From the NCBI GenBank assembly GCA_964577295.1, contig CAZNYN010000006.1, positions 15,392 through 79,391 of the forward strand: 64,000 nt of DNA, given 5' to 3'. The position numbers were made by a program, and so were the translations under genes. Positions 56,333 to 64,000 of the stretch are shown here, piece by piece. How positions within the stretch are numbered: the stretch's first letter is position 1; every line of letters starts with the position of its first letter. A model generated the notes under the pieces. The model saw only the letters and a list, made by a program, of their open reading frames with translations. It was not told the origin of the DNA and ran no database searches. This DNA comes from CAZNYN01 sp964577295 (GTDB lineage: Bacteria; Synergistota; Synergistia; Synergistales; Synergistaceae).

Positions 56333-56965
56333 TTAAAGCGTTTTTTCACGCTCCTTGAGGAAGAAAAGAAGCTTTTCCAGCTCTACAAATATGTCGACCC
56401 TGTAAAAAAGTATCTTTTCCGGAACAACAACAGACGCAGGGGTAAATGCTAGGATACCTTTAAGTATGGGAGATTCAGACGCTTTGTCCACGCAGCTCTG
56501 AGCAGCAGAGGCAGGAACGGCAAGAAGAAGAACCTCTATCTCCTTCTCCTCCATAACCTTTGCCATATCATCCACATGCCAGCAGTGCACACCCATTATG
56601 TCACTTCCGACCTTGGAAGGATCTACATCAAAGAGAGCTTCGACATTGAACTTGTAACTCTGGAAAGACGTATGCCCCATAAGCGCCGTACCGAGGTTTC
56701 CGACTCCCGCCAGTGCGACCCTCCACACCTTAGGCGATGCCAATATATTTTCAATGTGAGCGCACAGACGGCTTACATGATAGCCTACGCCCCTCTTGCC
56801 AATTTCGCCAAAGTATGACAAGTCTTTTCTTACCTGACTCGCCTTTATGCCAAGCATCTCGCCTATCTGCAAAGAGGAGACGACCTTGCGTCCCTCGTCT
56901 CTCATCTGTATGAGAAGCCTGTAATATTGAATAAGTCTTTCAACCGTCGGTTCCGCTACGCGCAT
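56333..56965 (-). CDS. rex: redox-sensing transcriptional repressor Rex
   Basis: A 210-aa repressor that releases DNA when NADH is high. The N-terminal winged helix has VSSLQIGEMLGIKASQVRKDLSYFG, followed by a Rossmann NAD(H) site AGVGNLGTALM. I place the start at the ATG nine bases after AGAGGTG; a GTG four codons earlier is less well spaced. It follows eno in a two-gene unit, so glycolytic enolase and the redox regulator may be co-expressed. No clear Rex operator was found in the window. Confidence 0.94.
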   Translation of the reverse strand: MRVAEPTVERLIQYYRLLIQMRDEGRKVVSSLQIGEMLGIKASQVRKDLSYFGEIGKRGVGYHVSRLCAHIENILASPKVWRVALAGVGNLGTALMGHTSFQSYKFNVEALFDVDPSKVGSDIMGVHCWHVDDMAKVMEEKEIEVLLLAVPASAAQSCVDKASESPILKGILAFTPASVVVPEKILFYRVDIFVELEKLLFFLKEREKTL

Positions 56966-56997
56966 CCGATAATCCACCTCTCAATGTCTCGAGTTAT

Positions 56998-58269
56998 TTA
57001 TTTGTCAAAATTTCCGGCAAACTGAGAACGTCCCTGAAGCGACTCCTCGATTCTGATGAGCCTGTTATATTTTGCCAGTCTGTCAACTCTGCAGGGAGCT
57101 CCTGCTTTAATCTGTCCTGCCCCTGTAGCCACGGTGAGATCAGCTATAAAATTATCGGCAGTCTCGCCCGAACGGTGCGATATTATGCTCTGGTAGCCGT
57201 TTCTGCGAGCCATGTCTATGACATTCATCGTCTCCGTCAAAGTACCTATCTGGTTTGGCTTCACAAGTACGGAATTGGCTGCCCCATTTTCTATTCCGAT
57301 ACGCAGGCGTTCCTTGTGAGTGACAAAAAGATCGTCTCCTATAAGCTGCACCTTGCCGCCTATACGCTCCGTCATAGACTTCCATCCCTGCCAGTCATCC
57401 TCGGCGAGTCCGTCCTCGATAGACATGATAGGATACTTTTCGCAAAGGATCTCATACATATCGATAAGTTCGCCGGATGTGTATTTATAATTGCTGCTCG
57501 GGAACTGGTAAGAGCCGTTGGTGCAGAAGTGGCTCGCCGCTATATCAAGGCCTATTGATACATCTGTGCCCGGCACATAGCCTGCTTTTTTGATAGCTTT
57601 CATAAGAGAGTCCAGAGCCTCTTCCTGGTCTCTGAATTCAGTGTAAAAAGCACCTTCATCGCCGACGCCCGTCATTTTGCCCTTGTCAATCAGAACATCT
57701 TCAAGAGAGTGGTAGGTCTCCGCTCCCATTCTGAGTGATTCGGCAAATGTCGGAGCTCCGTGCGGAATTATCAAAAATTCCTGTATATTAAGATTCTTAT
57801 TGAACCTTGCTCCGCCGCTTATCACATTCATAAAAGGAACAGGCAGAAGATTGGCATTAAGCCCGCCCAGATAACGCCATAAAGGCATATTCATAGAGTG
57901 AGCCGCAGCACGCGCCACAGCCAAGGATACCGAAAGTACGGCATTTGCGCCGAGACGCGTCTTATGCAGAGTTCCGTCCAAATTTATCAAAGTTTCATCT
58001 ATCAGAACCTGCTCAAGCGGATCCATGCCTTTGAGTACCGGTTCTATAAACTCATTGATATTGCGGACCGCTTTTAACACGCCTCTTCCCCTGTATCTTC
58101 CTGCGTCTCCGTCCCTCAGGTCATAAGCCTCGTATGTCCCTATTGACGCTCCGGTAGGAACGCTTGCCTGACCCATTACTCCGGAATCAAGAACCACGTC
58201 AACTTCAACAGTAGGATAGCCGCGTGAATTGAGAATCTCTCTTGCGTGTACCTTAGCTATTAAAGACAA
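56998..58269 (-). CDS. eno: enolase, divergent at several conserved active-site loops
   Basis: A 423-aa enolase. Most catalytic and Mg2+ residues are kept: IQEF, GDEG, SIEDGLAEDDW, LIGDDLFVT, VKPNQIGT, ISHRSGET and GQIKAGAPCR. Three loops differ: GASTGxxEA of typical enolases is GASIGTYEA, NGGxHADNN is SGGARFNKN so that the usually conserved histidine is arginine, and GDEGG is GDEGA. It could be the true glycolytic enzyme with an altered loop, or a paralogue with another 2-phospho acid. The start is TTG behind AAGGAGG. Cotranscribed with rex, 20 bp or so downstream. Confidence 0.87.
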   Translation of the reverse strand: MSLIAKVHAREILNSRGYPTVEVDVVLDSGVMGQASVPTGASIGTYEAYDLRDGDAGRYRGRGVLKAVRNINEFIEPVLKGMDPLEQVLIDETLINLDGTLHKTRLGANAVLSVSLAVARAAAHSMNMPLWRYLGGLNANLLPVPFMNVISGGARFNKNLNIQEFLIIPHGAPTFAESLRMGAETYHSLEDVLIDKGKMTGVGDEGAFYTEFRDQEEALDSLMKAIKKAGYVPGTDVSIGLDIAASHFCTNGSYQFPSSNYKYTSGELIDMYEILCEKYPIMSIEDGLAEDDWQGWKSMTERIGGKVQLIGDDLFVTHKERLRIGIENGAANSVLVKPNQIGTLTETMNVIDMARRNGYQSIISHRSGETADNFIADLTVATGAGQIKAGAPCRVDRLAKYNRLIRIEESLQGRSQFAGNFDK

Positions 58270-58301
58270 TAATGTCTCCTCCTTATCTCAGGGTTATTAG
58301 T

Positions 58302-58580
58302 CTACCAGGGGCGTTCTTCCATATCCGCGCGCTTCTCTTCAACAACCTCGTAGGACACCGCGTTCCTCTTCAGCAAACTTTCGTCAGAAGTAAGTACACG
58401 CACTGTAAGAAGCCTTCTCGGATATGCTATCTCTATAATATCTCCGTCAGAGACATTGGACGACGGCTTGGAGTCCCTCTTGTTTATACGAACGGCGCCA
58501 ATCTCGGACATCTCCTGAGCGACTGTCCGTCTTTTAACAAGCCTGGATAGTTTAAGAAATTTGTCAAGTCTTATGGACAT
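58302..58580 (-). CDS. small S4-domain RNA-binding protein (RqcP/HslR family)
   Basis: A 92-aa protein that is almost entirely an S4 domain: RLDKFLKLSRLVKRRTVAQEM and GAVRINKRDSKPSSNVSDGDII. Its size and sequence match RqcP/YlmH-type factors that help alanine-tailing of stalled ribosomes, or HslR heat-shock proteins. The start is the ATG after GGGGTG; the frame extends seven codons further. It is 32 bp ahead of eno. Confidence 0.88.
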   Translation of the reverse strand: MSIRLDKFLKLSRLVKRRTVAQEMSEIGAVRINKRDSKPSSNVSDGDIIEIAYPRRLLTVRVLTSDESLLKRNAVSYEVVEEKRADMEERPW

Positions 58581-58737
58581 AGCCACACCCCATTCAATCA
58601 ATGATGAGTATAATGCCTATCCACTCTTAGCGCAATAATAACAGCTCCATAATCATTGCGGCAAATTGCACATACACATCTGTTCAAAATTTTGTCACAG
58701 CATAATAAACACCGTAAAATTGCGGCAGGCGCTTAAA

Positions 58738-58775
58738 AAAGTTCCTCCTATCCGCGATGGGATAAGAGGAACTTT
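58738..58775 (-). terminator. rho-independent terminator after rpoD
   Basis: AAAGTTCCTCCTATCC (58738-58753) pairs, with one G-U, with GGGATAAGAGGAACTTT (58759-58775); on the minus strand six Ts follow. It lies 10 bp past the rpoD stop. The remaining gap 58581-58737 shows nothing recognised beyond this. Confidence 0.9.
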
Positions 58776-58784
58776 GAAGTGTTA

Positions 58785-60170
58785 TTATTCCAGGAAGTCC
58801 TTCAGCTTTTTACTTCTGCTCGGATGGCGCAGCTTGCGAAGCGCCTTTGCCTCAATTTGGCGTATTCGTTCCCTCGTAACTCCGAACCTGCGCCCCACCT
58901 CTTCAAGTGTGTGCGCATGTCCGTCCTCAAGGCCGAAACGGAGACGCAGAACTTCCCTCTCCCTTTCGGTCAGGTCGTCCAGCATATCATCCAGCTGCTC
59001 ACGGAGTATCTGGCTCGCGGCAGCTTCCTCGGGACTCGGCAAATCTTTATCTTCGAGGAAATCACCAAGTTGGCTGTCCTCTTCTTCTCCTATAGGAGTC
59101 TCAAGAGAGACAGGCTCCTGGGCTATTCTCTGAATTTCCTCAACTCTGTCGGAGGGTATTTCCATCTCAGCCGCTATTTCCTCGGCGCTCGGCTCTCTTC
59201 CCAGCCTCTGTACCAACTGGCGTGAGACACGAATAAGCTTATTAATTGTTTCAACCATGTGTACTGGAATACGTATCGTGCGCGCCTGATCCGCTATGGC
59301 TCTTGTTATCGCCTGGCGTATCCACCATGTGGCATATGTACTGAACTTATAACCCTTACGGTAATCAAACTTCTCGACCGCCCTTATAAGTCCCAAGTTG
59401 CCTTCCTGAATTAGGTCAAGGAATAACATGCCGCGTCCTATATACTTTTTGGCGATACTTACAACAAGCCTCAAGTTAGCTTCGACAAGAGCATCCTTGC
59501 TTTCGGCTCTTCCTGCCTCCACACCCTTAGCAAGAGCAACTTCATCCTCGGAAGTGAGAAGGGGTATCTTGCCAATCTCTCTAAGGTACATGCGGACGGG
59601 GTCTGAAAGCGGCAAATCTTCCAGATCTCCCATCTCCTCATTGTTGGCGGTGGTTGGAAGAACAGCCTCGCCCTCTGAGGGGTCAACCTTTGTTTTGGGC
59701 TCGTCGACAACGTCAACTCCGAGCTCCATAAGATTCATATAAAGACTGTCTAGAATTTCCGCCGTAAGGAAATCCTTGGGCATACGCTTCTCTATGTCCT
59801 CATAAGTGACAAATCCCTTTTCCCTGCCTTCGTGAAGCAAATCTCTGACGTTATCTATATATGCCACATAATCGGCTGCGTCAGGCTCGTCTCCGGATGG
59901 TACGGGGGTATCGACTTCAGTCTCATGGTCATCCGTGCAAATTATACTAATGTCGTCAGCCAGCTCTGAGGGGTCAACTGTCACATCCGTAATTGAATCA
60001 TCAGCAAAGATGTCATCAACTTTCTCGGGTCCTTCCACCTCATCCAATGCAGGGACAAAATCGTCCAAAACATCTTCGGCAGCCTCGCTCTGTAAAGTTT
60101 CATCCATGCGGGGCTGCTTGATTTCATTCTCTGCGGCGGCATCGGGCTTTGTCTTATTCGTCTTCTTCAT
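58785..60170 (-). CDS. rpoD: primary sigma factor RpoD (sigma-70)
   Basis: A 461-aa housekeeping sigma factor. An acidic N-terminal stretch of about 110 residues precedes region 1.1 ([19 protein letters not shown]). Region 1.2 is [16 protein letters not shown], region 2 contains [19 protein letters not shown] for -10 recognition and opening, and region 4 has the -35 helix [18 protein letters not shown]. The start overlaps the dnaG stop as ATGA, the classic dnaG-rpoD pair. Confidence 0.97.
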   Translation of the reverse strand: MKKTNKTKPDAAAENEIKQPRMDETLQSEAAEDVLDDFVPALDEVEGPEKVDDIFADDSITDVTVDPSELADDISIICTDDHETEVDTPVPSGDEPDAADYVAYIDNVRDLLHEGREKGFVTYEDIEKRMPKDFLTAEILDSLYMNLMELGVDVVDEPKTKVDPSEGEAVLPTTANNEEMGDLEDLPLSDPVRMYLREIGKIPLLTSEDEVALAKGVEAGRAESKDALVEANLRLVVSIAKKYIGRGMLFLDLIQEGNLGLIRAVEKFDYRKGYKFSTYATWWIRQAITRAIADQARTIRIPVHMVETINKLIRVSRQLVQRLGREPSAEEIAAEMEIPSDRVEEIQRIAQEPVSLETPIGEEEDSQLGDFLEDKDLPSPEEAAASQILREQLDDMLDDLTEREREVLRLRFGLEDGHAHTLEEVGRRFGVTRERIRQIEAKALRKLRHPSRSKKLKDFLE

Positions 60171-61924
60171 TCCCCGAAATTCCCTCCTTTTAGTATTCTT
60201 GTTAAGTTAAGATGCTCTTCTATTTCAGATTCAGTCGCGTTTCCCCTTTTTAACTTTGTCTTAAGAGCGGCGACTCTGTTTTCAATACAACGTCTCTTTA
60301 AGGTATTCAATATTTTAACGGCAAAATCGGAACCTATACACTCCTTGGCAATTATCCCGTTGCCCTTGGCTATAATGTTAAGAGCGCTCATATCTCCTAT
60401 CTGCCTCCACCTATTTTCAAGCTGTGCGGGAGACTCTCCGCTCAGAAGAGCTGAAACTATATTATGGACGCAGAAATTATCTATGTACGGAATCACAGAT
60501 TCCATAGTCAAAGAAGCACGCAAATCCTCACTGTCCCAAAGCATACTGCAAAAAAGACATTCAAGCTCGTCAGGACTGTTTTGCTCTTCTTCATCGAAAT
60601 CAACGTCAAAAGGAACAAAATCGTCCTCGGGCAAACGTCTGCTCTCCTTGCCTCTGACCTTCTCCTGTCTGGACGCAACCTCCGCCTCGACATCGTGTCG
60701 GAACATTCCGAGACTCTGCGCAACCTTGTCGAGGTACGGCATCACATCAAACTGAGACAACGACGCCAATCCGTCAAACAAATCATCCATAGCGGCATGT
60801 GACTTTTCCGGATTCTCGATATCCGCGGCGCGCAAAGAGGCATGATAAAGAGGTAAGGGAAGAGCCTCTTCCAGGGCTTTGGAGAAAACCTCCGCTCCGT
60901 TCTCGCCGAGCAGAATCTCGTCGGGATCTTTGCCTCCGCTTAAAGTGACAACCTTTACCGAGACGCCCTGCTTCTGAAGCACATACATACCTCTGAGCGC
61001 GGCCTCTCTTCCTGCAAGGTCGGAGTCGTAACATATATAGCAAAGACCTGTCATCCTCTTTATAAGAGCGGCCTGGGCATCGGTAAGTGCAGTCCCCAGT
61101 GAAGCTACGGTATTCGTAAACCCGCTTATATGAGCCCTGATGGCATCCATATACCCCTCTACGAGAATCACATAATTCTTTTCGCGAACACTTACCTTTG
61201 CTTTATTCAAAAGATAGAGATTATTTCTCTTGTTAAACAGCGCACTTTCGGGGCTGTTCAAATACTTGGCCTCGTCGCCGTCAAGAATCCGTCCTCCAAA
61301 TCCTATGAGCCTGTCCGTTATACTGTAAATGGGAAACATAATGCGTCCCCTGAACCTGTCATAGTATCCTCTGGTGCCCTGAGAGACAAGACCGCTGTCT
61401 ATAATCGAGTTTGTATCATAACCGCCCGTTTTAAGATGATTCAGCAGTGCATCCCACGAGGAAGGAGCCCAGCCGAGTTCGAATCGCACACAGTCGTCTC
61501 TTGTCAGAGATCTGCGCTTAAGATATGCCCGCGGAACTTCTCCGCCCTTAGCCATCAGGCACTCTTTGAAAAATGCAAGGGCTTGAAGCTGTATATCCCT
61601 CATTGAAGCACTTTTTTTTGAAGAACCAGGTTTGCGTTCCTCAAGCTTTACTCCCGCTCTTTCCGCAAGACGTTCCAGAGTTTCGCGGAAATCCAAGTGT
61701 TCCATTTCCATTACAAATGTAAAAACGTCTCCCCCTTTGCCGCAGCCAAAACAGTGAAACGTCTGGCGCTCGGGAGATACGCTGAATGAAGGTGTTTTTT
61801 CATTATGAAAAGGACAGCGCCCCCAAAGGGACTGTCCGTTTTTTTTCAGTGCGACATAGTCGCCGATGATATCTGCAATGTCAAGCCTGGATTTAATTTC
61901 ACGCACATCATCGCCGGCAGCCAT
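60167..61924 (-). CDS. dnaG: DNA primase
   Basis: A 585-aa primase with the CHC2 zinc site ([12 protein letters not shown] then CFGCGKGGD), the RNA polymerase core, and a Toprim domain ([11 protein letters not shown] and [14 protein letters not shown]). It makes RNA primers for replication with DnaB. The ATG has AAGGAGG upstream. It is the first gene of the dnaG-rpoD unit. Confidence 0.97.
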   Translation of the reverse strand: MAAGDDVREIKSRLDIADIIGDYVALKKNGQSLWGRCPFHNEKTPSFSVSPERQTFHCFGCGKGGDVFTFVMEMEHLDFRETLERLAERAGVKLEERKPGSSKKSASMRDIQLQALAFFKECLMAKGGEVPRAYLKRRSLTRDDCVRFELGWAPSSWDALLNHLKTGGYDTNSIIDSGLVSQGTRGYYDRFRGRIMFPIYSITDRLIGFGGRILDGDEAKYLNSPESALFNKRNNLYLLNKAKVSVREKNYVILVEGYMDAIRAHISGFTNTVASLGTALTDAQAALIKRMTGLCYICYDSDLAGREAALRGMYVLQKQGVSVKVVTLSGGKDPDEILLGENGAEVFSKALEEALPLPLYHASLRAADIENPEKSHAAMDDLFDGLASLSQFDVMPYLDKVAQSLGMFRHDVEAEVASRQEKVRGKESRRLPEDDFVPFDVDFDEEEQNSPDELECLFCSMLWDSEDLRASLTMESVIPYIDNFCVHNIVSALLSGESPAQLENRWRQIGDMSALNIIAKGNGIIAKECIGSDFAVKILNTLKRRCIENRVAALKTKLKRGNATESEIEEHLNLTRILKGGNFGE

Positions 61925-61949
61925 TCTGCACCTCCTTACAAAGAAGACC

Positions 61950-61974
61950 AGAGGGAGAGTTACGCTCTCCCTCT
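61950..61974 (-). terminator. hairpin after hppA, probable terminator
   Basis: A perfect 10-bp stem AGAGGGAGAG/CTCTCCCTCT with a 5-base loop lies between the hppA stop and the dnaG start. The T tract on the minus strand is poor (GGTCTTCTTT), so ending may be partial. Confidence 0.6.
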
Positions 61975-62024
61975 AGACTATTATCACAGAAATGTATATG
62001 TTTGTAGCAAATTAACTCTTTATA

Positions 62025-63983
62025 TTATGCGAACAACGGGGCCAGAACTGTGGCAACGACAGACATAAGCTTTATGAGTATGTTAAGGCTCGGGCCGGCA
62101 GTGTCCTTGAACGGGTCGCCGACTGTGTCTCCGACGACTGCCGCAGCGTGAGGTGCTGTGCCCTTGCCGCCGTGGTTGCCTGATTCTATAAACTTCTTAG
62201 CATTGTCCCATGCTCCGCCTGCGTTTGACATGAAGATTGCCATCATAACGCCTGTTACGATAGAACCTCCGAGAAGTCCTCCGAGTGCCGCGGCGCCGAG
62301 TCCGAGCCCTACGGCTATAGGAGCTACGACTGCCATGATTCCGGGGATTATCATTTCGCGAAGTGCGGCGGCTGTCGAGATGTCAACGCAGCGCTCGTAT
62401 TCGGGACGTCCTGTGCCTTCCATGATTCCGGGGATTTCACGGAACTGACGGCGTACTTCTTCTATCATTTTTTCAGCGGCGCGGCTTACTGCCTGGATTG
62501 AAAGCGCGCTGAATACGAAGGGAAGAAGTCCTCCGATGAAGAGACCTATCATGACTTTGGGGTCTTTAAGGTCGATTGTCTGGAGATTTGTGGCCTGGGC
62601 GTAAGCAACAAAGAGCGCAAGTGCCGTAAGAGCCGCAGAACCGATTGCAAGGCCTTTGCCTACTGCGGCTGTCGTGTTGCCTACCGCGTCAAGTTTGTCT
62701 GTTATCTCACGCACGGATTCGGGGAGGTCTGCCATTTCAGCTATGCCGCCCGCGTTGTCGGAGATAGGACCGTATGCGTCAACGGAGAGTGCCATACCTG
62801 TGATTGCTAGCATTCCTACCGCCGCGCAGGAGATTCCGTAGAGTCCGCCGAACTTTACGCCAGCAAGGATGGCTACGCAGACGAGGATTACGGGGATTGT
62901 TGTTGATTTCATTCCTACGCCGAGTCCGGCAAGGATGTTTGTGGCTGCGCCTGTCTCTGAAGCCTGGGCTATTTCTTTAACGCTGGGATAGTCTCCCGAT
63001 GTGTAGTATTCTGTGGCAACACCGATGAGAAGTCCGGACACAACGCCCGATACGACAGCGTAGAAGAGTGTGAGGTCGCCTAAGAATACCCACTTTGTGA
63101 GGAAGAATGTTCCGAGGCACATGAAGAGGCCTGTTGCGCCGAGTCCGTTGCGAAGAGCCTTTGCGGGGTCGCCGCCTTCTTTAACGCGGACAAAGAACAT
63201 TCCGAGGATTGAAGCGAGGATACCTACTGCGGCAAGCATCATGGGGTACATGACTCCGGCTATGCCTGCTACAAGAGCTCCTATCGCCATTGCTGCGATG
63301 ATTGAGTTTACGTATGATTCGAAGAGGTCGGCTCCCATTCCTGCGATGTCGCCTACGTTGTCTCCGACGTTGTCTGCGATAACTGCGGGGTTGCGGGGGT
63401 CGTCTTCGGGGATACCGGCTTCTACCTTACCTACAAGGTCGGCGCCCACGTCTGCTGCCTTTGTGTAGATACCGCCGCCTACACGGGCGAAGAGGGCTAT
63501 TGAGCTGGCTCCGAAGCCGAAGGCTGTTATTATGTTGGCATCTCCGAATATGAGGAACATGCCTATTACACCCAAGAGTCCCACTCCGACGACTGTCATT
63601 CCCATGACGCTTCCGCCGAGGAACGCTATGTTAAGTGCGCCGTTCATGCCGTTCATTGCCGCGAAGGCTGTCTTGCCGTTTGACTTTGTGGCGACTTTCA
63701 TTCCTACATAACCGGTGAACGCGCTGCAAAGAGCACCGGCGATGAAGCAGACCGCGCTGGGGATGCTTATTTTCCAAGCCAAAACAGCGGCGACAGCTAC
63801 AACAAACGGAACAAGCGCTTTGTATTCTCTGTAAAGAAACGCCATAGCGCCGCTCTGTATAATGCCTGACAGTTCATTAACTCTGTCGTGCTCCACTTTA
63901 AAAGCGTTGATTTTGCTCGAGGCAAACGCGGCGTAAAGAAGTGCCAGTACGCTTATACCTCCGATAATGCCCATAATTTCCAT
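62025..63983 (-). CDS. hppA: membrane-bound ion-translocating pyrophosphatase, K+-dependent type
   Basis: A 652-aa membrane pump with about 16 segments that couples pyrophosphate cleavage to export of H+ or Na+. The substrate site is [22 protein letters not shown] followed by [11 protein letters not shown], and the C-terminal [14 protein letters not shown] closes it. The sequence [10 protein letters not shown] has alanine where K+-independent pumps have lysine, so the enzyme should need K+; many such pumps move Na+. The ATG at 63983 has AGGGGGT about 10 bases upstream. It probably recovers energy from pyrophosphate made in biosynthesis. Confidence 0.95.
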   Translation of the reverse strand: MEIMGIIGGISVLALLYAAFASSKINAFKVEHDRVNELSGIIQSGAMAFLYREYKALVPFVVAVAAVLAWKISIPSAVCFIAGALCSAFTGYVGMKVATKSNGKTAFAAMNGMNGALNIAFLGGSVMGMTVVGVGLLGVIGMFLIFGDANIITAFGFGASSIALFARVGGGIYTKAADVGADLVGKVEAGIPEDDPRNPAVIADNVGDNVGDIAGMGADLFESYVNSIIAAMAIGALVAGIAGVMYPMMLAAVGILASILGMFFVRVKEGGDPAKALRNGLGATGLFMCLGTFFLTKWVFLGDLTLFYAVVSGVVSGLLIGVATEYYTSGDYPSVKEIAQASETGAATNILAGLGVGMKSTTIPVILVCVAILAGVKFGGLYGISCAAVGMLAITGMALSVDAYGPISDNAGGIAEMADLPESVREITDKLDAVGNTTAAVGKGLAIGSAALTALALFVAYAQATNLQTIDLKDPKVMIGLFIGGLLPFVFSALSIQAVSRAAEKMIEEVRRQFREIPGIMEGTGRPEYERCVDISTAAALREMIIPGIMAVVAPIAVGLGLGAAALGGLLGGSIVTGVMMAIFMSNAGGAWDNAKKFIESGNHGGKGTAPHAAAVVGDTVGDPFKDTAGPSLNILIKLMSVVATVLAPLFA

Positions 63984-64000
63984 TGCTCAAGTGACCCCCT

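Overview
The window reads as a chromosome segment of an anaerobic, amino-acid-fermenting, Gram-negative-type bacterium. A member of the Synergistota is the best guess, by inference from content rather than from a marker gene. Supporting signs are a selenoprotein betaine reductase pair with a BCCT transporter, an [FeFe] hydrogenase of the group B type, a Mop-like molybdenum aldehyde oxidoreductase, a TRAP binding protein, a YfcC-type carrier, a membrane pyrophosphatase, and a full Min/Mre/RodA set. No rRNA, tRNA, CRISPR array, insertion sequence or phage gene was seen.

Left part (1-26 kb) is an accessory metabolic zone with short units on both strands. In order: a 5'-truncated PAS-GGDEF-GAF protein (+); a cupin/aminotransferase pair (-); an aldehyde oxidoreductase (-) behind a promoter and a strongly structured leader; threonine ammonia-lyase (-) with a clear terminator; an AT-rich (+) cluster of a HyuA-type ATPase, a two-domain B12 mutase-like protein and a TRAP solute-binding protein; an [FeFe] hydrogenase (-); an AraC regulator (-); a YfcC carrier (-); a PepD dipeptidase overlapping an MFS transporter (+); and a betaine unit (+) of grdI, grdH (in-frame UGA selenocysteine plus SECIS-like hairpin), a BCCT transporter and an unrecognised 325-aa protein. 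A 16-bp perfect bidirectional terminator at 26.1 kb closes this zone.

Right part (26.1-64 kb) is entirely on the minus strand and is housekeeping. Read in the direction of transcription: hppA; dnaG-rpoD; an S4 RNA-binding protein; eno-rex; yajC-secD-secF; lapA-like-recJ-rel-dtd-MBL hydrolase-radC; mreB-mreC-mreD-mrdA-minC-minD-minE-rodA; radical SAM-DUF2344-rng-smc-trmN6-like-rsmI-metG; tatD-tgt-tsaC. Genes are tightly packed, with many 1-26 bp overlaps and frequent TTG or GTG starts.

The accessory genes together suggest a life on amino acids and methylated amines: threonine deamination, dipeptide uptake and cleavage, betaine import and reduction, aldehyde oxidation and hydrogen metabolism, with pyrophosphate energy coupling. 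The most novel-looking pieces are the HyuA/B12-mutase/DctP cluster with its repeated TGCA-N3-TGCA palindrome, the structured leader ahead of the molybdenum enzyme, the divergent enolase, and the unknown gene at the end of the betaine unit.
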